From NCBI GenBank assembly GCA_948567375.1, contig OX419759.1:7222744-7286743 (forward strand): a stretch of 64,000 nucleotides of DNA. Reading direction: 5' to 3'. The notes under the pieces were generated by a model. The model did not search any database. It was not told the DNA's origin and saw only the letters and a list, made by a program, of their open reading frames with translations. This DNA comes from Lunularia cruciata. Lineage: Eukaryota; Streptophyta; Marchantiopsida; Lunulariales; Lunulariaceae. The position numbers were made by a program, and so were the translations under genes. Below are positions 11,626 to 23,810 of the stretch, in pieces (within the stretch, counting starts at the first letter, position 1; each line of letters opens with the position of its first letter).

Positions 11626-12017
11626 CACACGTGGATCTTTACCATGTGCAGGTTAAGGATGCAGGTTAACAGGGTTCCTCAATAGAGAGCTGTAGATTAT
11701 TAGGGAATACCATTACGTTCCCTCTCCATTTTCCAGTGTATGTTGTAACACTGATTTCTATCAGTACGAGCTTCATTAATCCACATTACTTAAATATGGC
11801 TCTTTGTCGATCGAGGGAAAAGTCGATAAAGTTGCATTACTTAATCTACATTTCTACAGGTAATGGGATTAACTTTGTTTTATAGAAACTTTAGGCTAGA
11901 CCTTCAAATGTCCAGGCCAAGTCTTTATGAGCAGCCGAAACAGTACTATATCGACCTCAAATATGTAAGTGGGAATACCATTTGAAAGTATATACCGATA
12001 CTATTGGTTTAATGAGA

Positions 12018-12155
12018 GAAAAGGCAACCACATAGAACATGGAAGATGAAAGATGGAAGACCCCATCTTACCTTCTTTTCTCTCCGTATCCTTGTACGGC
12101 TTGATTGGGGGCTCTTTCCATCCTTTATATTTTTTACGTGGTCATCTTTCTATAT
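12018..12155. mobile_element. Head-to-head LINE-tail copies (fold-back arrangement)
   Basis: The left part (AACCACATAGAA...GATGGAAGACCCC) is the tail in minus orientation. The right part (CCTTGTACGGCTTGATTGGG...TTACGTGGTCATCTTT) is the same tail in plus orientation. They meet near 12065, giving a fold-back structure. The 33.6-kb region shows how one tail copy inserted into another can produce this. Confidence 0.6.
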
Positions 12156-14915
12156 ATAATATATATATATGAATGAAAAGTGGAAATCCTCTCGAAGTCC
12201 CCGAACAAATATGTCACACAATTCTCCAAATTGATGGTAATGAGTTCCGTCATCATCTTTGGATGTCATGTGAGAAAAGGCGGAAGGGTTCGAAATTTAA
12301 CTGCCTTCGGACCTACACCTAGTTTAGGCTGCTAAATGGCACTCAATAATACTTAGACTTTCCCACCAAGGTTTTTTGTCTTCTAGTATTTACTTCTCGC
12401 CTCGGTTCCCCTCCAACAGTCAATACCCCTAAACTTCATTATTGCACGATTTCTAAAGCTAAATCAATTTACATCTAAATGATTTTTAAATAACACCTGC
12501 ATTGATTTCTTTATTGTTGAAGGATGATTTGTAATTAATAATCTGCATACGACGAATGGACAGAGATAAATTTAACCGACCAAGTTGGCAAGAAAGCTTA
12601 TCCGACATCCTTGAAGGTTTGACCGGCCATCGGTCCTACGTGGCTATGGACGTCAAGAACGTGACAATTGGAGACCCAAAGAAGTGGTTGCCAGCACGAC
12701 CTCATTCCATGCCAACAAGTCCGTCATAGATGCTTCCTCCAACACGTGGCACGGGGGTTCAGTTTTGTCTTTCTGTGGTGATTGAGAGTCAATAATCGTC
12801 ATAACTCACATCAGCCCAAGAGTTTGGATGGGACCTACATTCATTTCTTTATTAGAAGAAAATAAAGGAAGTGGGCAACACATATAGGATAAACAAGAAG
12901 GATAAGAAGCCGTCATTATCTTCTTCTTTCCTTAATTGCTTGATACAGTTTTCCTAAACAAATTCTATTAACGCATTCCAGATATGCATTCAAATTATTT
13001 CAAAATATACAAAAAATAAACTATTGACATCATGCTGGTGTAAAAAGTACCATATCGACAACGCTTCCATTCAGTTCGTGTAACTGGTTTTTGGCAACCT
13101 GAGAAGCCCCAGAGGACAAAAATGAGTTTTGCTAATTTCGTGATTATTGACATAGAGTTTAGAACTTGGGGATGTACGTGAGAACCAGAATCAGTTTTTC
13201 TCGTGTAATATTCGCTAACTATTAGTTTTCTTAAAAATGGAGAGGCGAAATAAATATTACTCTTTTGTCGCTCCTTGTTCTTGGTATAAACCGGAAGATT
13301 AATAGATATCCTCAAAATCCTTGACAGTAGTACTACACGACTCTATTTTCTACGGAAGTCTGGAATTCATTGCCGGTAAATAAACTATCCGTAGCTGCCC
13401 GGACATTGACCACATCCACTTCGACGGACAACTGCGAGGCTGTTCTAGTGAAACTGCAACGTGGTAGCATCCACCAGTAACTTCCCGCAAGATAGGATAG
13501 TTATTACGTATAATAATGTCCTGTCAAAATAAAAGCCATTTTTTTAATTCTTGAAACTCTTATATAATGGGAAATGAAAATGTGAAAGTAGATTGTGATA
13601 TTACGGAATGTTGAAAACCTCATAATAATAAGGGATAACAAGTTTTCAAAGTGCGTATCGATTCGACAAATTTACTCTCGATGAGAAGTTTACTCTGGGC
13701 GACGCGAGTAAATTCTTTGCAGATTCATGAGAGGGTCATTTTGGATGTGGTGGTGAGATTGACAAAACTCGCGTAATAATCTCCGGCACCTGTCTAATTA
13801 ATCATCGCTAAATGCGAATTCAAAGTGTGCTTTTCGACTTTGCGTGCAACGTTAATGTCTAGATTGTTTGACAATTTTCGAGTCATGCAGTCGTCGCTGG
13901 GAGTTGAAAGTACGATCCTTTTGTGGATTAGAGTGCAGCCCTGATGAGGTCCAAGTTTCTAATCCCCTGTGTTTTCTGCCAAATTTCTGGTCGCCTACTG
14001 TGGTAGTTGAGGAGAATCCAGCGCCTCAACGGACCCACCATGATGGGTTACTATCTCGATGGAAACCAAACGCTGTCAAGAACATCGGGAACGCTGACTC
14101 TTGTCCAGAGCACCTCGAACTTTTGCCATTGACTGAACTATAGGCGGTTGTTCGGACTTTGGAGTTGAGGAAGAACGGAAGACTATAGGTTCTGTTGTGC
14201 AACGAAACGCATATCCTGCCAAATTTGGTTGTAGATAATCCCGAAGGCATGGTTTCGCAGGCGTGTACCTGGGTAGGAGTGCGCACCCGTACCATCTCTA
14301 GAAGCTTCTTCATCTAATGCTACGTCAAAAGTGTTAAGTAGTTTTGTCCCCATGGCGCAGTGACTTTGCAGTACAGGAGAGACGCCCCCCCGGCCCCCAC
14401 CACCAACCTTGGTTCCACAGGAAAACAAACTTCAATCAGCCGACGAAAACGAGAAGTGATGGGTTACCACTTTGTAAATCAGGTGGCCTTTAATTTGAGA
14501 ACGATGAGTGGAGAACGAAACTGCGTGCAAGTATGGCAATACTCTTAAGCTGCAATACTCACGATTGGACTACAATATTAAGCGGAAGTACCTAATTGCC
14601 TTCGTTGGAGTATGTAGAAAATGAGTGTTGTATTGAGAGGACAGGGTTGAACGTGATGTCCTTGGAGCATTTGCATATATATGGTACACATATCTTGTTT
14701 CTGTATAACTTTGAGAAAAGTTCAACTCCTCTTATGACAGGTGCCAGCCTAACAGCTGGTAGCCAGTGAGGCTTTGCAGCTTTCTTCAAACAGATGAGTT
14801 GCAGACGATCAACTGCAGATTATTTAGTGGATTGAAGCAGCAGAATAAATATCAGCATAATAGAATATATTCAGAAAGCAGTCTGGAGGTGAAACAGGTG
14901 AAGCAATTTCAGAAA

Positions 14916-14993
14916 CGTCTGGCGGTGTCGTCTGTCGTCACTTTCTAAGCAGGTTGAAGACGACACCGCCAGACGATCAGAAAACGTGACGAC
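14916..14993. repeat. Two interlocked perfect inverted repeats (A B A' B')
   Basis: Arm A at 14916-14933 (CGTCTGGCGGTGTCGTCT) is the exact reverse complement of 14958-14975. The adjacent arm B at 14934-14941 (GTCGTCAC) is the reverse complement of 14986-14993. The order A, B, A', B' is interlocked, as in a pseudoknot, not nested. Confidence 0.9.
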
Positions 14994-16009
14994 TACTATC
15001 AGAGTGTGGATAGAAGGATGTATGCTGAACTTGTCGCTGAGGTCTCCAAATGAAAGCCTAATTCTCTTGTAAGATGAGATTGAACTTTGTTCGACCATAA
15101 ATTATGAAAGCTACCTCCCTTGCACATTGAAGACGGCATTCACCGTCATCGGAAATGATTGTGCAAGCCGATATCTTGTACGGACGGAGTAAAAGCTTGA
15201 CGACGAATCAATCCAGCGTCATTCAGTTGTCTTGTAGAATGCAAAATGTAACCTGTCTCGTTATTGACAGCTTCTATAGTAGTTGAAATGAACTAAAAGT
15301 TCACAGAAAGTCCCCGTTTATCCATCCTCTTAGTCTTCGTGCATTAAAACCTGGAAGGTACAATACGTACAGAACATCGAGCAAAGTCCTCCGGGCACAA
15401 AGGCTCTGTAATCCTATGGACAATAGCACCACAACAACCACTTGTATGGCACCATGTCGTTTTACTTACAATACTACACTCTATTCTCCCGATTTCTCCC
15501 ATCAGTTTAAATGCAGAATTTATGCCTTTGGCCTGCTTCATGTGCGTACCATACTGTACAGTAGCGTGCTGGAAATGCCTTCTTCCCTTCTCCATTACAG
15601 GCTATCTAACATGTGAGGAGCAGGCACTGCAATTCAGAGGAGTCCGTTCTGTGTGACAATCGGATACACGATGATGCCATAGTCTACGCTCTGCCAAAGA
15701 AGGGCTGAAAAGACACGGGTGGGCCAGCACCTGCAGCAGAATGAATAAGCAGGCACAATACGGGTTCGGATTTGGGAGGTTGAGCCTCGCAGTCTGAGAG
15801 AAGGTACAGTAGCACTGTAAGGTACGTACTAGGACCTAAGGTCAACTATAACTGCTGTCCCCACAGTGGCCTACTGTAATGTAATTATGTCAATGCTACC
15901 GTAGGGCATGAACAGTCCTTGAGGGACCTTGACCTCCTTCGCTGGACGCCTTTCAAGATGTTTCGATCAGATTTGGTAGAGGCCGGAGTCAGCTAATTTC
16001 TTGTTTATG

Positions 16010-16110
16010 GGGTAGTCCGACCACAAGTTTTCAATGCAATAGTATGGTGAAGATGGAGTAGGTCCGGCCACAAGTTTTAAAGTTTTGGATGCAATGGTAT
16101 GGTGAAGATG
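16010..16110. repeat. Tandem duplication of about 55-60 bp
   Basis: 'GTCCGACCACAAGTTTTCAA...TGCAATAGTATGGTGAAGATG' is followed directly by 'GTCCGGCCACAAGTTTTAAA...TGCAATGGTATGGTGAAGATG'. Function unknown. Confidence 0.8.
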
Positions 16111-18677
16111 ATATCTCCGACAGTAATCAGAATTCATTGCTTTGGATGACAGAGCGGATATTCGAGCCAAATCGCCCACTTATTCGCAGTTGACCTTAAA
16201 CGAATATCCGTATGTCGAAAAGTCTGTCAAATCTGTGACGAACATGAACGCGTCCAGCAAGCACTGTGCTTTGAACAGCGATACTATCATGCTTCCCAGG
16301 ATACTGTATCTTGTCTAAATTGCGGAAATCTGTTTTTCGCCCTAGTTTGAATCTCAAAGCCGTGGAAGTTATCCCCGTGGGAAACCGCAACGAATATTTG
16401 GCAGGGATGGAGATTATTACGTGCGAGCAAGAACCTCTGTGGTAAAACCGAGGAAGAAACATCACTAGAAATACAAACGTGAAAAGCAAATAATGAAGGT
16501 ACTGCCTAACGAAGGCGGATATAGATCTCAGAACTGCCAAAAAGAAAATTTGTCCAGTCCAGGTCCTGACAGAGTGGCTGTGCGCCAGAGAACGGAGTCG
16601 GGCCTCCTCGGCATGGCCGGTCGTGTGTAGCTAGGCCTGAAACTGCAAAGCACACCAGGTAGCTGTTCGTCCGTCCTCCACAGGCTCCCGGATTATGCTG
16701 AGGGGTGGAACAAAGCAGGAAAGTAGCCATGTGAAAAACTGGAGAGTTTCTTTATCTACAGTCTCCACTATTCGATTTCCAATCTTGATATCCCCTTCCA
16801 TATGTTGCTAAGCGAAGCACAAGGGCTGTTAAAGGGAACAGCACCGGCCATGGTAAACTTATTCCCGTACAAAAGGTTACTGGACACGACACTCTTCTAT
16901 AACTACAGAACTCGGTTGGGTCTGTCAAGCACTAATCATTGATTGAGGAGCTCATCAATCTCTGTCAATCTGCTCAGCGATGGAATCATTGAGGAATTAG
17001 GTTTTCAGCTTGGTTGGTCGGTGGAGGAAACCCGCACTTGCTCCCCGAAACGGAGAATTTACAGAACTAATTCTGTTTCTGAGATTGAAGGACTCAGACC
17101 TCACCACCAGATCTCCAGCCATGATAATACGAAGGACGATGGCCTGAGCAGTCAAGGGTGCCTTACAACCAGAGGTACGCTAGCCAGGTGGAGCGTACAG
17201 GAGGACGCCACGCCAGCCGAAGAAGAATATGTACAGTTCATCGAGTGATTACTTCACTTGAGTTGGTGTACGAAGGTACTCCGTCGGGAGTGGACTTGGA
17301 CTGCTCAGAGCATCAGAGACGGGCATCCAGCTTTAAGTTGACTGTACAGGGTAACCTGCTGGTTGGAGTCCTAGACCTCAGTCACTTTCGAATTTCAGAT
17401 TCGATCAAGATTTGTTACTTTCCTATCCTCGATACGCTCTCTGATTAAATATACCCACTGCCGGAAGTCGTGAGTACAGAAGGCGCAGGCGTCATTGATA
17501 TGTACTTCACTGCGAGAGCAACTGTTGAAACCCTCAAAGTTGCTGAGGACCTGCTGGTAATAGACACGGGTGCGGGGGCATGAGGTAAACAATCGGACTA
17601 ATAATCATACCTACAGGTTGGCAGTCTCAGAACTTGAATGAAGAGCGACAAGTGTGGGTCTGGCGTTTTTCTCGGCTCCTCTTAAATCAATGGTCTGCCA
17701 ACTTCTATATACAGTGGACTTGCTTTCCCAGATCTTCTTTATATATTCTTACTTTTCTCCCGACTTGTCTGAGAGGCGACTGACTCGCAGCGTGGGAAAG
17801 GATATGTGATTATTCACGTGCTGCTTGAAACTTCAGGGCGGATACGACATCTCCAATATGACAGGACGAATGCATGACGAGAGTCTGTTTCCTACTGGCA
17901 CAGGCGTCGCTTGCCTGACGTACTGGCTTCTTCGGAGGAACTGTATTAACAGCATCGGAGCTGCTGGACGACCTCACAGACCTAAGAATGAATTTGGTTA
18001 TGACTTGGAGCAACTGTGAATACAGAGTTTGTTAGGGCAGGACCCGTTCGAAACAAATCTGCAACTTAGTGAATAAGGGACGCGAGAGAAAAAAGGGAAC
18101 TGAAAAGTCTTTTAAACTTTACTTTCTTTAACCATCACACCGTGAAGCTTCTTCTAGGGTGGAAGTATCATCGGCATAGACCGCCATCAATCGAGATTAT
18201 CTCATTTTAAACAGATATCTCTCCATGCAAAAATAATATCCTACTTGTACATGAATCAAACTCGTACTGTACACTCTTCTCAAAAACCCTGTTCTGATAA
18301 ATGCCCGCCAGCCAAAAATAGCTGGGAATTGACACATCATTATCTATATACTCAGTTGGCAGAGGTGCAAGCTTTGCGATTCCACGATCATCGGGACGCA
18401 TCGAAATAGTGTAGTTGGAGTACGCGATTACGTGCTTTGTTACTGAATGCGACCGAATGACACTGTCAAATGCGCTGACAATCCTTCGGTCTGACTGTGC
18501 TCCTCAGGGGAATTGCTCGCGCCATTGTGTGAGGTTCTCAACTGGCAGTCGCTCACCATGCGGTGAAGAAGCCGAAGCCAATCGTATCTAGTGTATTGTA
18601 CATTGCGTTCATGCCTCCTGCGACTTCAAAATTGTCTTGCCATCTGGAAACGCATTTGAAGACTAAGGACAGCAGTG

Positions 18678-20546
18678 CTAACTGTGTGACCCGAGAAGTT
18701 GTCGAGAGTCTGAACTTGAACAATCTGGGTAGAACTTCGATTCTCCTTGCGAAGAGCAAATATCGTTGTAAATAGTCCTAGATATAGCTGAGTAAGTCTT
18801 ATGTACTACAAGCTCATCCTTTAAACCCTGCAGTGCTGCATATCTGACACCGTTCGCCTTGAAGAATATCGATCTTTGCTTGGAACCCGGTAAGGAATGC
18901 ACCGACGAGTCCATGTTGGTCATGACGTGCAATTTATCGGTGACACGCTTGCTAAGGACGGAACTTTTATGAACCAGAAAGTTGAGAAGAGGTCGATCAT
19001 GGAAGCTTTGCCTGCTCTTTCGTACCAAAGCGGCCACTCCTACAATTTCCGTACTCATTGTGCTCAATAGACTACGCACGGGCTTCATGCACCCCATTAT
19101 CAATCCCGTGCCAAGTACGGGTCTCTCCTTATCCTCCTCCTCCAGAAACTTCCATTTCTCCTTTCCATAAACCTCTTCAATGAACTGCATCTCTGGCCTC
19201 TCGATGTCAATGCTGCCTACGTGGGTACTCGACGAAATCTTTTTTCCTAGAGCTTCAACACCTTTACTATCAGATTCCGCTCCAATATGAGTATGCTCGT
19301 TCATCTCTTCTGAAAGTTCTTGGCGGCGGCCTACACTAGAAGCCTCCTCCGCTGCTAAGGCATTGTTCTTCAAAACATCATTCCGAGCAGTACGAAACTC
19401 GTTCCAAGTTTGATCCTCTTGGTATAGTATGAGACCCGAATCGAAAGCCTTCTTTCGAATTCCTGAGAAGACGTCCCCTATCACCAGAACTTCCCCAACT
19501 GCGGTCAGAAGCACGTTACGATATTTCGATTTCACCATTCCAAGAAGGATTTGATAACTAATCCATCTTCGGAGGCGTGCCGGTGGCTCCTCGATGAATC
19601 CTTTCAAGGCGTCGTCCGAGTCGAGGTCCTGCATCTCGAAGGCGACCATTGAACCCCAATCCCCCCAATCCACAGCGGCAGCCATTTCTTCACTTCGCAG
19701 TGTGCTCGAACCCCAAAACGCGTCTCCTCTAGGCTTCCCTTCTTCTCTAGCTTTCCAATAAGCCATAGCGTGGAAGACGCTGACGGTAGAATTCAATTTC
19801 GGGAACTCGACGTTGACAGAATCTGAACCCACATCTTGGAGAGTCCGTCCTTCATTAACCAATGTACCTTCAGTACTGCTTTCCTTAGTGTCTTTCCTGG
19901 TGTGGGCCGGGGCGGTGGATTGGTGTTCCAGCATGAGCTGCCACCAACTTTTTTCTTCCTCAGCGACTACGACGGCCATTTTCTTCGGCAGCGGGCTCGA
20001 GGGGAAGAGAAGGGCCACATCGGCTCTCGCAGTGACTCCGCTTCGGTGCAGCGTTCGTAAGAACAATCTCAAATCATCTGGTGTCGTTGTTTCCTCTAGA
20101 TGCGCCACAACTAGCTCGTTCATAGAACGAGTCCCCTTTCTGAACACGACGCCCATTCCATGAAGGGCTGTACTTCTTCTCCATTCCTCGTACTGACTTG
20201 ACGTACTTTGCAAGACTCTCCCTGGGCGACTTCGAAGAGACATGTGATCCGACCGCAGCCAGGGCTGATCGATCCCTTTCCATCCCGGATCCAGAGTACA
20301 AATAAGGAAGACGAAAATGGTGACGAGGAGAGTGGTTAGACAAAGGGAGATAGTGTTGCGAACAAAATGCGTGAATCTCTTGCGCGCGAATTTCTCAGTT
20401 CCTGGCAGGCAATCCAACGATCTTGACAGCCTCATGCTTGCAGTCCTAGACAGCCTGCAGAATGCTTCGGCGCAGAGGAGGGCTCTCATACTCGGTAGTC
20501 TGAGCACTCCCTCGTCACGCTTATTCTCCCTGCTTACACATGGCAA
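18678..20546 (-). CDS. Plant type II membrane protein, glycosyltransferase-like family, intronless
   Basis: One uninterrupted 622-codon frame. Residues 51-64 are basic, followed by a single hydrophobic segment at about 65-84 (ISLCLTTLLVTIFVFLICTL) and a long lumenal part. This is the layout of a Golgi type II protein with a cytosolic N terminus. The phrases 'FRKGTRSMNELVVAHLEE' and 'LRLFLRTLHRSGVTARADV', and further on 'ARLRRWISYQILLGMVKSKYRNVLLTAVGEVLVIGD', match my memory of a plant-specific family annotated as glycosyltransferase-like or by a DUF number (relatives of Arabidopsis At5g12260). The late block 'GTGLIMGCMKPVRSLLSTM' also fits. Activity and substrate are unknown. Residues about 390-440 form a low-complexity insert. 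Internal Mets at 20 and 38 are alternative starts before the membrane segment. The intronless structure contrasts with the other genes here. Confidence 0.8.
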   Translation of the reverse strand: MPCVSRENKRDEGVLRLPSMRALLCAEAFCRLSRTASMRLSRSLDCLPGTEKFARKRFTHFVRNTISLCLTTLLVTIFVFLICTLDPGWKGIDQPWLRSDHMSLRSRPGRVLQSTSSQYEEWRRSTALHGMGVVFRKGTRSMNELVVAHLEETTTPDDLRLFLRTLHRSGVTARADVALLFPSSPLPKKMAVVVAEEEKSWWQLMLEHQSTAPAHTRKDTKESSTEGTLVNEGRTLQDVGSDSVNVEFPKLNSTVSVFHAMAYWKAREEGKPRGDAFWGSSTLRSEEMAAAVDWGDWGSMVAFEMQDLDSDDALKGFIEEPPARLRRWISYQILLGMVKSKYRNVLLTAVGEVLVIGDVFSGIRKKAFDSGLILYQEDQTWNEFRTARNDVLKNNALAAEEASSVGRRQELSEEMNEHTHIGAESDSKGVEALGKKISSSTHVGSIDIERPEMQFIEEVYGKEKWKFLEEEDKERPVLGTGLIMGCMKPVRSLLSTMSTEIVGVAALVRKSRQSFHDRPLLNFLVHKSSVLSKRVTDKLHVMTNMDSSVHSLPGSKQRSIFFKANGVRYAALQGLKDELVVHKTYSAISRTIYNDICSSQGESKFYPDCSSSDSRQLLGSHS

Positions 20547-23330
20547 GCATCAAGTTTAGGCAACCGACAATACATCTCCTGTGGTATCCCTGTAGCGCAA
20601 ACATGACATAATGGAGGACACCGAGCCAACTGCTTTGCAATATCATCACTACTTGATAATAACGTACCTCTGTGGAAGAACTCTTGAGTTGCACTCGAGC
20701 TGTACTATGTCTCCCACAAATGATCAGCAGTGCTTCGACATTCCGTTCCACCCGACCTGATCACATGTACATGCCACATGCGTTGAATGCTTCCACTTCC
20801 AAAGCCCCACTGCAACTCTGCTACTCCCCTTCGCAATGCTTTGCTCTCCCCTGGACGCCCACACGCAGGCTCAATAATCATGTCGAAGATGCCAACAGCT
20901 ATCGGACTGATTCTCTCCGGTCCTGTAACGAGAAAGCTCACCACCACAAAAGATTACCTCCACCACAACTTCTTCGAGTATCCAGCTCTCGCTCATTCAT
21001 TTCCGTATCATAAATGCAGCAGAGATTTCTGTCATTAAACCTCCATAATTCTCGCGAGGCAGATTTCTGTCAAGTGACCGCGGGAAGGCAATCCAATTAA
21101 ACCTGCAATTGGACACTCAGCCATCCATCCACTAACGAACCCGACCTGTGTCAAAGTTGTCGAGAAACTCCAATCAACCTCTCCTCCTACTTCTTCTTCG
21201 ACCCTCCTTTCAGACCTCTACGATGAAATGACCACCTACAGCTCCACGACAGAAATTGAGTCGATGAAACGAACCAGTTACTTCAACACACAGCCCCCAA
21301 GAACGGCTCGTGTTTCTAGCGCACAGTAGTCAGCTTAGATGTTACCGGGTAGAATACACCCGTGTGTAATTTGAACTCTGGATGCATCGTGATATCAGCT
21401 ACTGGTGAACTCCTTCAGGTGCTCGGCCCAATCGCCCCTAACTTCTACTATAGGGCTTTCCTAAAAGTAGCTTTCCTGGAAATGGCGAATGAATCGCTGT
21501 GCCCCTCTTGTCTTTCGGCCTCCTTCAAACCGTGTTGCACTTGTCTTCACCGCGAAGCAATATCTTGTTAACACATGCAACGTTGGTGATCACGATTTTC
21601 CATTATGATTAAGGAAGGTAAGTGTGGTAAAGATATGACTAGCAATTACTGGTATTTAGTATTCTGAAGCGACTCAGAGAGTACTTTGACTTTATCCTTG
21701 TAGGCAGAAACAGACAGGGGGCCCGGTTGTTTATTCGTAAATGCAACTTTGACTGCCAGGATTGCAGCATATCAAGGTGGGTATCAATCTAGATACCCAA
21801 ATGAGCCATTACCGGTTAGTATTCAGATTCGACATAGCGAGTACTCGAATTCGATTCTTACGACCGTCTGCTTTTCATGTTTCTCTAGATGTAACGTAAC
21901 GGCATCAACCCAATCACTGCCTTTCAGTGCTTTTCAAAGTGATGTATCTCGATCTTCTCAAACACTCATCTTCCATGTTTCCTTCCCATTCTGTTACTAA
22001 GTTGGTTTAGTTTGTTTCTTTCACACACTGATTGCGCATGATCCAAACTACAATTCTATTACAAAATTCCATCAGATGAGGTGCCGTACGATAGCTGGAA
22101 ACCACACAACGTCATCTAGATTGTAACGAAGATCCTGATTTCCGCCAGAAAAGAGGTTCTATTGCAGCTGTGGATCCATGAGGAGAACGTCAGGACAACG
22201 TACTTGAGAATATATATCCAAACAACACCCTTGTGCAGTGGTGATATGTAACATAGAAACTAACACCAAATGATTAGACAGGTCCTCATTGTTTTAAAGT
22301 CTTCTCTTCTACTGCTGGATATTATCATATGATCCATTCTTCACGCCAAAAGAGAACAGAACGAGAGTGGACTCTATACTCATGACTTAGCTGATGACAA
22401 TGCAAACCTTGATTGATTGATCTGGATGGAATGGAAGGTGAAGAAACTTCTGATTTTTGTTAACCCGGTGTAACTAACAAGCGTGTTTGATGCTATGAGG
22501 AGAGCTATGGTTTATTCAACTCTTGAAGCTTACACTTGCAAGCATGATGGTAGATAACAAATATCATTTTTCTTCATTAACTACTCATACTAAAGCAAAG
22601 GAGGCTATAGAACATGTTGCTTGTATGTATCGTCAGCCAGCGCTTAAAATTTGCAGAGCTACATCTTTCTGCATGCAAGCCTTTCACGTGGTTATTAATA
22701 ACTATTCACAGAGGGGGATTGTAAAGAATGACGTTTGTGTCGACGAAATCCATAGGGACAAAGAATCCTAGCAAGGAAAGTCCAGTTACGAAAAGCAGAA
22801 TCAAAACAAACGGTATCCAAAACAAGACCAAAACTTCCGAATCAAAACTCAAAACTCTTTCTGTTCATGCATGATTGTCTATTCATAATAGAAGGTCTAC
22901 AGGAGGTCCAATAGCAACAGCTTCGAAACTCGAACCCACAGTTTATGCATGAGAAGATGGAGTCGAATCAGTATACTCTAGAAAGCAGTGGTCCTCGTGA
23001 AAATTGCTCACTTTAACTTCCCAAAAGCCACAATTAGTAAGTTACACTGAACCCTCACTTGTTGCCTATCAGTAGAGTGCAAGCTTCTCATTATTTAACT
23101 TGGGTAGAAATGGAAGGAAACGTAACATTTTTACAGAACCTCCAAATAGAAATATCACCTTAAGGGACGACCAGCCAGCCAGCCAGCCAGGGCGCCCCAT
23201 GTGGAGAATGAGGGTCTTTATTTTCCTGCGAACTGGTTAGCGGGCGCGAACGCTTCACGCGCTGGAGGCCCTTTCTGCCATAACTCCGCCTCACCAGCTC
23301 CGCTTTGACCATTCAGCCTGCTTGTCAGTC
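20547..23330. other. Upstream region of the glycosyltransferase-like gene and intergenic sequence
   Basis: No gene was recognised. The first few hundred bases above 20546 probably hold the promoter and 5' UTR of the minus-strand gene, but I see no clear TATA element. A short (CCAG)n run lies near 23168-23190. Open frames in 20.6-22.0 kb have no recognisable domain. Confidence 0.4.
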
Positions 23331-23334
23331 ACTA

Positions 23335-23810
23335 GTTAGGTGGTGTCTTCCCTCTAAAATAGAGGGCGATCGAAAGCGCCGCGAAATCCGTCTCGATGGA
23401 TCACAGTACAGTCAGACGGGTAAAGAGTCAACCATCAGTCGGGTAACCACGGTACTTTTCAATCGGGACCTGGTTGGTTAAACTCCAGACTGTGAGTATC
23501 TTGGGACTATATTCCCGAATCTAGTCCAGTAGTAGGCCAACCTGGATTCTTTCCCCGACGTCTTTCTCTACTTACCGGTTTTCCTCAAAACGAGCCGGTG
23601 AAAACTACTGATTTTCTTCAACGCTGTGGTCAACTACAGTTAGTTAGGTGGTTTCCTCACCTCTAAACGAGAGGGCGATCGAAGGCACCGCGATATCCGT
23701 CTCGATGGATCCAGGTACTACACCTGCAGGTCAACCATGTTTAGGTAGGTAGCTTGGTTGTCTTCACTCTAAGATAGAGAGCCACGACAGAACTCGACGG
23801 ATTCAGCTAG
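23335..23810. repeat. Degenerate ~100-bp repeats with an internal hairpin, three units
   Basis: The units at 23335-23415, 23632-23738 and 23739-23810 share 'GTTAGGTGGT', a hairpin of the type CCTCTAAAATAGAGG (perfect at 23351-23365), 'GCGATCGAA' and 'CGTCTCGATGGATC'. The same unit returns at 25143-25350. No ORF is conserved, and the hairpin is the most constant part. Confidence 0.75.

Larger units (their letters stand above)
11661..18677. other. Long intergenic region without a recognised gene
   Basis: Both strands were read. Several 60-115-codon frames occur (for example 14026-14313 and 16196-16540 on minus, 16943-17248 on plus), but none shows a recognisable domain or a coherent splice series. 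The region does contain a palindromic LINE-tail copy (12018-12155), a more decayed one near 12870-12920, the interlocked inverted repeats at 14916-14993 and a short tandem duplication at 16010-16110. A small unrecognised gene between 16.9 and 18.0 kb on plus cannot be excluded. Confidence 0.4.

Noticed and set aside
12018-12155. A MITE with terminal inverted repeats
   Set aside because: The same fold-back at 33.6 kb is explained by one LINE tail inserted into another in opposite orientation with an 8-bp duplication. No TIR-bounded element with its own target duplication was seen.
17260-17300. 'EGTPSGVD' as a GHMP-kinase (mevalonate kinase) motif
   Set aside because: A single short match without the remaining motifs of the family in any neighbouring frame.
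17480-17580. Text 'VIDMYFTARATVETLKVAEDLLVIDT' (in parts) as a chaperonin CCT fragment
   Set aside because: Only the general rhythm resembles CCT C termini. Key conserved words are absent and a stop follows at once.
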